Shown here: positions 25,846 to 33,215 of the stretch, piece by piece
Layout: the number at the start of each line of letters is the position of its first letter
Numbering within the stretch: position 1 is the stretch's first letter
DNA from: Acidocella aromatica
Lineage (GTDB): Bacteria > Pseudomonadota > Alphaproteobacteria > Acetobacterales > Acetobacteraceae
DNA: 64,000 bases
Reading direction: 5' to 3'
Assembly (NCBI RefSeq): GCF_014201825.1
Contig: NZ_JACHFJ010000002.1
Coordinates: 1-64,000, forward strand
The notes under the pieces: generated by a model
What the model was told of the DNA's origin: nothing
The model's database searches: none
Seen by the model: the letters and a program-made list of their open reading frames with translations, nothing else
Position numbers and translations under genes: made by a program

Positions 25846-27534
25846 ATGAGCGCACGTACCAAACCCTGGGTTAAGGCTGAGCAAAAACTTGGGTTCCGCG
25901 CCGCCAGAATTCCCATCCTTCTGAGCCTGCTGCCCGTGCTGTGCGGGATAACCCAGGCGGGGTGCGCGGCGGCATTGCTGGCGGGGGTGCTGCATCTGGG
26001 GCCTGGGGCCTGGATGTCCGTGCTCTATGCACTCGGCTTTATCGCCGCAGCGGGGGCGCGGGCGTATCTGCAAATGCAGGTGGAGCGGCAGAATTTCGAG
26101 CTGGGGGCATCCGCGCGGCGCCGGCTGCGCGGCGCGGTGCTGGCGGCGCTGCTGGCACAAGGCCCGGCAGGTTTGCGCGGGCGTCACTCGGCGGACCTCG
26201 CCGCCACGGCGGTGGACCGGGTGGAGGCGATGGACGGCTTCCACGCTCGCTGGATCCCCGCGACGGCCCTGGCGGTGCTCGGCCCCGCGCTGGTGGGGCT
26301 GGCGGCGCTCTGGGTGGATTGGCGCTCGGGGCTGACGCTGCTGCTGGCCGGGTTGTTCGTGCCGTTCGCCATGGCGGTGGCGGGCATAGGTGCCGGGGTT
26401 GCGGCCAAGAAGCAGTTCCTGGCCATGACCCGGCTGCAAATCCGCTTCCTCGACCGTATCCGTGGCATCTCGACCATCGTGCTGGCGGGCCGCGCGGCTG
26501 ATGAAGCCCGCGCTTTGGCCGAAGCCGCCAAGGAGCTGCGCCAGCGCACCATGCGCGTGCTGCGCGTCGCCTTCCTCTCCTCCACGGCGCTTGATCTGGC
26601 GGCAGCGGCGGCGCTGGTGATTATCGTGCTGCGCTTCGCCCCGGTGTTGCACGGGCACACGGCGCTGGCTCCCACGGCGCTGTTCATGCTGCTGCTGGTG
26701 CCGGAGTTCTTCGCCCCGCTGCGCGCTTTTTCCGCTGTCTACGCCGATCGCATGGCGGTGGAGGCGGTGGCCGACGATTTCGCCGCCTTGCCGGAACCCC
26801 CGCCTGCCGTGCCTGCGGTGGATATCCGCTCCGTTGCCGCGCATGGGGTGACGCTGGCTTTCGAGCACGTCACCTATTCCTGGGAGGCGTCCCGCCCGGC
26901 GGTGGTGGAGAATCTCTCCTTCAAGGTTGGGCGCGGCGAGATGCTGCTGCTCACCGGCGCCTCCGGCTCCGGCAAATCCACCATCATGGACCTCATCCTC
27001 GGCTTCCTCGCGCCGCAATCGGGCAAGGTCACCATCAACGGCGTGGAGATGGACACGCTGATCCCGGCGGCCCGCACCAAGATGCTGGGCTGGATCGGCC
27101 AGCGCCCGGTGATCTTTGCGGGCACCATCGAGGAGAATATCCGCTTCGCCCGCCCCGCCGCCAGCGAGACGGAGCTGGCCGACGCCATTCGCCACGCGCA
27201 TCTTACGGAGCTGATCGCCAGCCTGCCGCAGGGGCTGAAGACGCCCATCGGCGAGGGCGGGTTCGGCGTCTCGGGCGGGCAGGCGCAGCGCATCGCCATC
27301 GCCCGCGCTTTCCTGAAGGACGCGCCGTTGCTGCTGCTCGATGAGCCCACCGCGCATCTCGACCCCGCCGTGGAGCGCGACGTGCTCGAAAGCCTCAAGC
27401 ACCTCGCCGCCGGGCGCACAGTGGTGCTGGCCACGCATTCCACCATGGCCATGGATTTCGCTAAAACCATAGGCGCGAAGCGGCTGGATCTCGACGCATT
27501 ACGATACGCCAGCTGGCGGAGTGTGACGGCATGA
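25846..27534 (+). CDS. cydD: CydD, cysteine/glutathione ABC exporter subunit
   Basis: The 562-residue half-transporter has about six transmembrane helices (residues about 20-310) and an ATPase domain: ASGSGKSTIMDLILG, signature VSGGQAQRIAIARAFL, Walker B LLLLDEPTAHLD. With CydC it exports cysteine and glutathione to the periplasm, needed for cytochrome bd and c-type cytochrome maturation. It shares a 4-bp ATGA overlap with cydC. No cydAB genes lie in the window. Divergent from panC with a 78-bp intergenic region. Confidence 0.9.
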   Translation: MSARTKPWVKAEQKLGFRAARIPILLSLLPVLCGITQAGCAAALLAGVLHLGPGAWMSVLYALGFIAAAGARAYLQMQVERQNFELGASARRRLRGAVLAALLAQGPAGLRGRHSADLAATAVDRVEAMDGFHARWIPATALAVLGPALVGLAALWVDWRSGLTLLLAGLFVPFAMAVAGIGAGVAAKKQFLAMTRLQIRFLDRIRGISTIVLAGRAADEARALAEAAKELRQRTMRVLRVAFLSSTALDLAAAAALVIIVLRFAPVLHGHTALAPTALFMLLLVPEFFAPLRAFSAVYADRMAVEAVADDFAALPEPPPAVPAVDIRSVAAHGVTLAFEHVTYSWEASRPAVVENLSFKVGRGEMLLLTGASGSGKSTIMDLILGFLAPQSGKVTINGVEMDTLIPAARTKMLGWIGQRPVIFAGTIEENIRFARPAASETELADAIRHAHLTELIASLPQGLKTPIGEGGFGVSGGQAQRIAIARAFLKDAPLLLLDEPTAHLDPAVERDVLESLKHLAAGRTVVLATHSTMAMDFAKTIGAKRLDLDALRYASWRSVTA

Positions 27535-29159
27535 GCCCGATGCGCCGTATCCTCTCCTTGTGGCTCCGCGATGCTGGTTGGCTGGCGCTGGCGGTGCTCC
27601 TCTCCCTGGCGGCGCTGGCTGCCGGTGTGGCGTTGATGGGCTTCTCCGGCCGCTATCTTGCGCTCTCCCTCGCGGGTACGGCGGTGCTGGTGCCGTTGGG
27701 GCTGCAATTCATCGGCTCGGTGCGTGTAGTGCTGCGTTATATGGAGCGCGTGGTCTCGCATGAGGCGATTTTCCGCGCCCTGGCGGATCTGCGCGTCTGG
27801 CTGTTTCGGGGCTTGGCGGCGAGTGCCGCGGGCGGGCTTGGCTTCCGCCGTGCGGGCGACGCGCTCTCTCGTTTGGTCAACGACGTGGACGCACTGGACG
27901 GGCTGTTCCTGCGCATCTTCGTGCCGGGAATGAGCGCACTTATGCTGGTGCCGGTGCTAGCCTGGGTGCTGTGGCGCGAGCATGCGGCCGCGGCGCTGGT
28001 GCTGCTTCCGTTCCTCTATGTTGCCTTTTATTTGCCGGTGCTGGCCGCGCGGGCGGCGCGGGAGAATGCAGGCAAGGCGGGGCAGGCGATGTCCGGCCTG
28101 CGCTCGGCGGCGTTGGATGCGCTGCACGGGCTGCGCGAGGTGAAGATTTTCGAGGCCGAGGGGCGGATGCTGGCGGCGGTGCAGTCGCGCGAGGCTGCGC
28201 TGCTGGCAGCGCAGCGCGAGTTGGTGGCCAAAGGCAGCGCTCTCAATGCCCGTGCTTTTATCCTGGCTCAGGGTGGAATTCTACTGGCCATCCTGCTCGG
28301 GTTCCTAGGCGCGCCGGTGGCGGCGATCATCGCCGTGATGGTGCTGACAACGGCGTTCGAGACCGTGCTCGGTCTGCCCCGAGCCGGGCTGCTCTACGGC
28401 CAGGCCAATGCCGCCGCCATGCGCGTGGTGCAGGCCGCCGAGGCTCCGCCCGCCGTGCCGGACCCGGCAACGCCTTCACCGATGCCTTCACGCAATTCCA
28501 TTGCCTTCGAGCATGTCAGCTTCCGCTACGGGTTGGATCGGCCCTGGGTGTTCGAGAATCTCTCCCTGCAAGTGCCACAGGGTGCGCGCGTGGCCATCCT
28601 CGGGCCGTCGGGGGCGGGCAAATCCACCATCGCCGCGCTGCTGCTGAAGCTGGTTGCTCCGGTGAGCGGGCAGATCCGCCTCGGCGGCACGGATGTCTTG
28701 CTGCTGCCTTCGGAAGAACTGCGTCACCGCATCGCCTATCTGGGACAGACATCGCAGCTCTTCGCCGACACCATCCGCAACAACCTGTTGCTGGGCGACC
28801 CGGCGGCGGATGACGCGCGGCTCTGGGCGGCGCTGGAGGACGCTCAGGTGGCGGATGTCGTGCGGGCTCTGCCGGAAGGGCTGGATGCCTGGGTGGGCGA
28901 GGGCGGGGCCACGCTCTCCGGTGGGCAGGGGCGGCGTTTGGCGCTGGCGCGCACGTTGCTGATGGACGCGCCGATCCTGGTGCTGGACGAGCCCTGCGCT
29001 GGCCTCGATGCCGCCACCGAGCAGGAATTCTTCAAGGTGCTGAACAATGTGACGGAAGGCCGCACCGTGTTGCTGATTCTACACCGCCTGACCGGGGTGG
29101 AGCAGCTCGACCGCATCTGGCGCCTCACGGGCGGGGCGCTGATTTCGGCTGCGGGATAA
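27531..29159 (+). CDS. cydC: CydC, cysteine/glutathione ABC exporter subunit
   Basis: The 542-residue partner of CydD has the same plan: six membrane helices, then GPSGAGKSTIAALLLKL, LSGGQGRRLALARTLL and LVLDEPCAGLD. The membrane domain keeps the MERVVSHEAIFRALADLR segment characteristic of CydC. The linker before the ATPase domain is proline-rich (VPDPATPSPMPS). The exporter is a heterodimer in the inner membrane. The gene ends 167 bp before the hsp20 start, which has its own promoter. Confidence 0.9.
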   Translation: MSPMRRILSLWLRDAGWLALAVLLSLAALAAGVALMGFSGRYLALSLAGTAVLVPLGLQFIGSVRVVLRYMERVVSHEAIFRALADLRVWLFRGLAASAAGGLGFRRAGDALSRLVNDVDALDGLFLRIFVPGMSALMLVPVLAWVLWREHAAAALVLLPFLYVAFYLPVLAARAARENAGKAGQAMSGLRSAALDALHGLREVKIFEAEGRMLAAVQSREAALLAAQRELVAKGSALNARAFILAQGGILLAILLGFLGAPVAAIIAVMVLTTAFETVLGLPRAGLLYGQANAAAMRVVQAAEAPPAVPDPATPSPMPSRNSIAFEHVSFRYGLDRPWVFENLSLQVPQGARVAILGPSGAGKSTIAALLLKLVAPVSGQIRLGGTDVLLLPSEELRHRIAYLGQTSQLFADTIRNNLLLGDPAADDARLWAALEDAQVADVVRALPEGLDAWVGEGGATLSGGQGRRLALARTLLMDAPILVLDEPCAGLDAATEQEFFKVLNNVTEGRTVLLILHRLTGVEQLDRIWRLTGGALISAAG

Positions 29160-29176
29160 CGTGCAGTCGGATTTTT

Positions 29177-29208
29177 CTTGAAGCGGGACAGAAAACTCCC
29201 ATAATATC
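29177..29208 (+). promoter_or_regulatory. RpoH (sigma-32) heat-shock promoter of hsp20
   Basis: CTTGAA (29177-29182) and CCCATAAT (29198-29205), separated by 15 bp, match the sigma-32 consensus CTTGAAA and CCCCATNT. The position is about 115 bp upstream of the hsp20 start, leaving a long untranslated leader. Confidence 0.7.
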
Positions 29209-29325
29209 CAGTCACCGGGATGCCTCTAGGAGGGTTCCGGGACTCCGTCCGTCCGCCAGTAAAGGGGGCGAAAGGGGTAATTTTCGAGACTGCCAAAATA
29301 CCTTGCTTTTGAAGGGGGTTTTATC
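29209..29325 (+). promoter_or_regulatory. Probable ROSE-like RNA thermometer, hsp20 leader
   Basis: The roughly 115-nt leader has a hairpin CCTC-TAG-GAGG (29223-29233) and, before the start, TTGCT (29303-29307) close to the ribosome site AAGGGGG (29312-29318). A T(T/C)GCT segment that masks the ribosome site at low temperature is the hallmark of ROSE elements, common upstream of small heat-shock genes in alphaproteobacteria. The fold was judged by eye. Confidence 0.55.
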
Positions 29326-29772
29326 GTGACCTATGATTTCGCGCCGCTGTTTCGTACCGCCATTGGGTTCGACCGTCTGGCCCGGCTCGTGGATACCTTG
29401 CCGCAGGACGCAGCTGGTTATCCGCCCTATAATATCGAGAAAACCGGAGAGGATTCTTACCGTGTTACCCTCGCCGTGGCCGGGTTCTCGGCCGACGACA
29501 TCGAACTGACGGTGAAGGATAATGCTCTTCTGGTCTCCGGCAAGGTTGCCGAGGCGCCGGAGCGGAAGGCTGAATTCCTGCATCGCGGCATTGCCGCACG
29601 GGCCTTCTCGCGCCGCTTTGTCCTCGCCGACCACATGGTGGTGGAAGGCGCCGAGTTGACCAACGGCCTGCTGCATATCGCTCTGCGCCGCGTGGTGCCG
29701 GAAAGCGCCAAGCCGCGCCGGATCGCCATCAACACGCAGACAGCCTCGCAGCAATTGCCGCAGGCGGCTTAA
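29326..29772 (+). CDS. hsp20: Small heat-shock protein, Hsp20/IbpA type
   Basis: The 148-residue ATP-independent chaperone has an alpha-crystallin domain (residues about 35-130): YNIEKTGEDSYRVTLAVAGF, then the conserved strand region GAELTNGLLHIALRR and the following P-E segment. It binds unfolding proteins in the cytoplasm on heat stress. The GTG start at 29326 is preceded by AAGGGGG. Control appears double: an RpoH promoter and a likely RNA thermometer. A hairpin after the stop serves it and the convergent glycosyltransferase gene. Confidence 0.9.
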   Translation: MTYDFAPLFRTAIGFDRLARLVDTLPQDAAGYPPYNIEKTGEDSYRVTLAVAGFSADDIELTVKDNALLVSGKVAEAPERKAEFLHRGIAARAFSRRFVLADHMVVEGAELTNGLLHIALRRVVPESAKPRRIAINTQTASQQLPQAA

Positions 29773-29775
29773 GCC

Positions 29776-29802
29776 AAGAGGGGGCGGTGACGCCCCCCTC
29801 TT
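29776..29802. terminator. Bidirectional hairpin between hsp20 and the glycosyltransferase gene
   Basis: AAGAGGGGGCG (29776-29786) pairs with CGCCCCCCTCTT (29791-29802) around GTGA with one bulged base. It lies between two convergent stops. Confidence 0.65.
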
Positions 29803-31280
29803 CATGGTGTTTTGAGCATGTCCGTGCCGATGAAGGTGGGGATCACCAGCAGCACCGTGCCGCGATGCATCACCGTTAGCGCGGGGCCGGGCTCGAAGCT
29901 CTGGAAATCGCCCGCGAACTTCGCTGCCGTGGCGCTGGTGCTGCCGGGCATGGCGATGACCAGCACGTTTTTGCCAAGTAACGATGACGGCGGTGCCGAG
30001 AAGGCAAACTGATGCGGCTCGACGCCAAACACCGTGACGGTAACAAGCGAGTTGCGCAGGGCGTAACCAATCTTCCCGGCGTCGAACCATTTTTGCGCCG
30101 CGATGGCGTCCACTCCGGGCGGGATTTGCGTGGCCAGGGAATCCCAATCCACGGCCTGCAAAAGGGGTGATTTTCCTGGTGCGAAGACGCGGTCGAGCGC
30201 GGGGATGAAGCCCAGCGAAATCTCCGCCGCGATAAACAACGCCGCCATGCCCAGCAGACCGGCGGAGACGGCTGCCACGCTGTCGCGTAGCCGGGAGCGG
30301 AAATCCTGTGCCCAGTTTCCGAGCAGCGGGAACAGCATCAGGTAGCCCGGTGTGGCCCAATGGTAGAGGATGCGCGTGGAAGACCAAAGCCCCACCACGG
30401 AGAACAGCACAACCGGGATCACCGCCGCCCATGCCAGCAGCCAGGAACGCCGCTCTGCGGGGCCTTGCGCAAGGCCCCGCAGCATCAGCCAGACCATGGG
30501 CAGCCAGAGCCAGGGCAGCAGGAACAGCGCCTCGCCGCCCCAGATGGTGAGCGGCATGCCGGGGCGCAAGCGCAGCCCCGTGGCGCGTCCGCCTTGGTAG
30601 TGGAAGCTCGCCCAGCCATGCGTGGCGTTCCAGTACAGCACAGGGGTGAACAGCAGCACCGCAATCAGCACGGAGAGCCAGGGGCCAAACCTACGCAACT
30701 CGCGGCGGGAGGTCTTGTCGCTCAGCACTGCCAGCGCCGTGCCCGCCAGCACCAAGGCGGCGCTGTATTTGGAGAGCAGCGCCAGCCCCCCGAATGCACC
30801 CGCTAGCAGCCACCAGCGCGGCGAAGGCCTGCCGTCTGGCAGCCCCAGCGCACGGATGACGGCGTAGAGAAACGCGAGCAGCGCCGCGTCCAACGGGCCG
30901 TCGGGCAGCACCCAGCAGCCGAAGGCCAGCGAGAACACGGGTGAGATGGAATAGGCGACCACGGCCCAGAACGCCGCCCGCGCGCCATAGAGCCGCGCGG
31001 TGATGGCGTATATTAGCCAGGAAGATACAGCAGAGAGTGCCACGAAGGGCAGCCGCACCACGATAGGCGCGGCGCTGCCGCTTAGCGCCCGCGCCCCCAG
31101 TTCCAGCCACCAGGAGGCGAGGGGATGGTCGAAATACGAGGCGTCGAAGCTGCGCGACGCCGCGACCATGTAGCTTTCGTCGATACCCAAGCCGGTTAAC
31201 CCGGCAAAGACCAGCCGGAACCCCAGCGCGATGACAACAACCCAGAATGCCGCGTTCATGCGCCGTGCATGGCCTGCCAT
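29802..31280 (-). CDS. Membrane glycosyltransferase, GT39/GT83-like
   Basis: The 492-residue protein has about eleven transmembrane helices and the N-terminal pattern of polyprenyl-phosphate-sugar-dependent GT-C enzymes: LTGLGIDESYMVAASR with the catalytic Asp-Glu in the first periplasmic loop, then FDHPLASWWLELGARAL. Such enzymes (ArnT, PMT, dolichyl-phosphate-mannose types) move sugars from a lipid carrier onto lipid A, proteins or glycolipids at the periplasmic face. The acceptor is not known. The start at 31280 could also be Met8 (MNAAFWVVV). It stands alone, convergent with hsp20. Confidence 0.8.
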   Translation of the reverse strand: MAGHARRMNAAFWVVVIALGFRLVFAGLTGLGIDESYMVAASRSFDASYFDHPLASWWLELGARALSGSAAPIVVRLPFVALSAVSSWLIYAITARLYGARAAFWAVVAYSISPVFSLAFGCWVLPDGPLDAALLAFLYAVIRALGLPDGRPSPRWWLLAGAFGGLALLSKYSAALVLAGTALAVLSDKTSRRELRRFGPWLSVLIAVLLFTPVLYWNATHGWASFHYQGGRATGLRLRPGMPLTIWGGEALFLLPWLWLPMVWLMLRGLAQGPAERRSWLLAWAAVIPVVLFSVVGLWSSTRILYHWATPGYLMLFPLLGNWAQDFRSRLRDSVAAVSAGLLGMAALFIAAEISLGFIPALDRVFAPGKSPLLQAVDWDSLATQIPPGVDAIAAQKWFDAGKIGYALRNSLVTVTVFGVEPHQFAFSAPPSSLLGKNVLVIAMPGSTSATAAKFAGDFQSFEPGPALTVMHRGTVLLVIPTFIGTDMLKTP

Positions 31281-31593
31281 TCGGGTAACATCAAGAGGGC
31301 ATTGGATTAATGCCCAAACTGCATTGGCGGCAAGGCGGGTGGCACGGCCATAGCCGTGGGGCTGGGCTATTCCGGTACTTCAGCAAATGTAACGATTTTT
31401 CCTAGCCGCCTGAGGTTATATCTTGCAGGGACCGGTCTGGCTCTGGCGCAAAGCAACTTGTCCATGGGCAGTAACACCCAGGGCAGCATGAGCCATGGCG
31501 ATATGCGGCTTGCCGTGGCGGGAGGGGCACTGTGCCCGGCAGAGTCGAGTTTCCTCAAACTCTGCCGGGTACAGGCGTTTTCGTAGGTCCTGG
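31281..31593. other. Gap holding the prfB 3' hairpin
   Basis: A strong 11-bp stem, CCCGGCAGAGT (31535-31545) with ACTCTGCCGGG (31559-31569), follows the prfB stop. An alternative inner stem GAGTTT-CCTC-AAACTC (31547-31562) competes with it. There is no U-run on the prfB strand. A 76-codon plus-strand frame (31356-31586) lacks a ribosome site and is not called. Confidence 0.5.
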
Positions 31594-32725
31594 TTACTCC
31601 GCCATGGCCGAGGCTTCGGAGCGCGTTGCGCCAACACGCCCGGCCAGGGACGCCGCCATGAACGGGTCCAGAGCGCCATCCAGCACCGCGGCCGGATTGC
31701 CGCTCTCGTAACCGGTGCGCAGATCCTTCACGAGCTGATACGGGGCCAGCACATAGGAGCGGATCTGGTGACCCCAGCCGATCTCGGTTTTCGCTGCTTC
31801 TGTCGCGGCGGAGGCGGCTTCGCGCTTCTGCAGCTCCTGCTCGTACATGCGCGCTTTCAGCATGTTCATGGCCGTGGCGCGGTTGCGGTGCTGGGAGCGG
31901 TCCGTCTGGCAGGCCACGATGATGCCCGTGGGCACGTGAGTGATGCGGATGGCGGATTCGGTCTTGTTCACGTGCTGGCCGCCGGCACCGGAGGCGCGGA
32001 ACGTATCCACCTTCAAATCGGCGGGGTTGATCTCGATCTCGATGCTGTCATCGACCACCGGATACACCCAGACGGAGGCAAAGCTCGTCTGGCGGCGGGC
32101 ATTGGCGTCGAATGGCGAGATGCGCACGAGCCGATGCACGCCGGCTTCGGTCTTCAGCCAGCCATAGGCATTGGGGCCGGAGATTTGCAGCGACATCGAC
32201 TTGATACCCGCCTGCTCGCCCTCGGATTCGTCGAGTACCTCGACCTTGAAGCCCTTGCGCTCGGCCCAGCGCATATACATGCGCGCCAGCATCTGCGCCC
32301 AGTCCTGGGCCTCGGTACCGCCAGCCCCGGCGTTGATTTCCATGAAGGCGTCGCGGCTATCGGCCTCGCCGGAGAGCAGGGATTCGATCTCCTTCTCCTT
32401 CACGGTCTCGGCCAGGCGCTCCAGCGTGGCAATGGCGTCCTTCACCATCGCCTCGTCGCCCTCGGCCTCGGCCATCTCGATCAGCTCGACCGTATCTTTG
32501 GCCTCGGTCTCGATGGCGCGCACGCCGTCGATCATCGAGGATAGCCGGGTACGCTCGCGCATCACGGCCTGCGCGGCCTCGGCGTCATTCCATAGATTCG
32601 GGTCTTCGGAGCGGTGGTTCAGCTCTTCGAGCTTGATGACAGCGGCATCCCAGTCAAAGATGCCTCCTCAGCAGGGCGACCGAGCGGCCGATCTGCTCAT
32701 TCAGTTGGTCGGATTCAGCGGACAT
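31594..32725 (-). CDS. prfB: Peptide chain release factor 2, with programmed +1 frameshift
   Basis: RF2 ends translation at UGA and UAA. The gene is in two frames. ATG 32725 opens 23 codons ending CTT, then an in-frame TGA (32656-32654). A +1 shift at CTT-TGA-C continues as DWDAAVIKLEE to the stop at 31594, giving about 376 residues. The shift site has all its parts: an internal Shine-Dalgarno-like AGGAGG (32668-32663), three spacer bases, then CTTTGAC. The protein has the tripeptide anticodon SPF (VRISPFDAN) and the catalytic GGQ (GAGGQHVNKTESA). RF2 level controls its own synthesis through the recoding. Annotators starting at 32565 lose the N-terminus. Confidence 0.97.
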
Positions 32726-32839
32726 GCGGCCCGATATAGGGTTTACCGCGCCGAAAGAACAGGGGCTGCGCGGGGCGCGCCACTGGTTAAAGCGCGCTGG
32801 GGGACGATTTATGGAAAAATTGGCCCGTGGGGCGGCGTC

Positions 32840-33079
32840 TCAGATCAGATAGGGCAGCATACGCGGCGGGTTGGGCGGGCGCCAGCTGCGGGTGAGCGAT
32901 ATGCGCTCCAGCCCCGCCACCAGATCCTCGCCATCGTAGTTGTAGTCGCCGGGGCGCACGGTCTGGCCCACGCGGAAGCTCTGGATGTGGCCGTCATGAG
33001 TGTTGAGCTGCAGGGCGAATTTGCACACCCAACGATCATCCGCGCCACGCCGGAAATGACTGATCAGGCTGTCGTCCAT
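32840..33079 (-). CDS. Small hypothetical protein
   Basis: The 79-residue product begins MDDSLISHFRRGADDRW and is mixed alpha/beta with many charged residues, no signal or membrane segment. AAGGGTG lies before ATG 33079. It sits between PBP1A and prfB on the same strand, downstream of the PBP1A terminator, and the A+T-rich stretch 33080-33150 probably carries its promoter. No family is recognised. Confidence 0.55.
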   Translation of the reverse strand: MDDSLISHFRRGADDRWVCKFALQLNTHDGHIQSFRVGQTVRPGDYNYDGEDLVAGLERISLTRSWRPPNPPRMLPYLI

Positions 33080-33154
33080 GGTTGCACCCTTGCTGTAACG
33101 AAGTAGGTTTTAAAAATATAAAAACGATAGAAAAACAAAAGATATAATCCGGAC

Positions 33155-33191
33155 ACAAAAAACGCGGCGCAAGCATAGCCCACGCCGCGTT
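33155..33191 (-). terminator. Intrinsic terminator of mrcA
   Basis: On the minus strand AACGCGGCG (33191-33183) pairs with CGCCGCGTT (33169-33161) and is followed by a run of T, 25 bp after the mrcA stop. Confidence 0.85.
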
Positions 33192-33215
33192 GTTCAATCT
33201 TTGTGTTAAATCAAA

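Noticed and set aside
24943-27438. panC extended to an 831-residue fusion protein
   Set aside because: The extra N-terminal 550 residues are the antisense of cydD; PanC has its normal start at about 25767.
31356-31586. A 76-codon plus-strand frame between the glycosyltransferase gene and prfB
   Set aside because: No ribosome site, and it runs through the prfB 3' hairpin.
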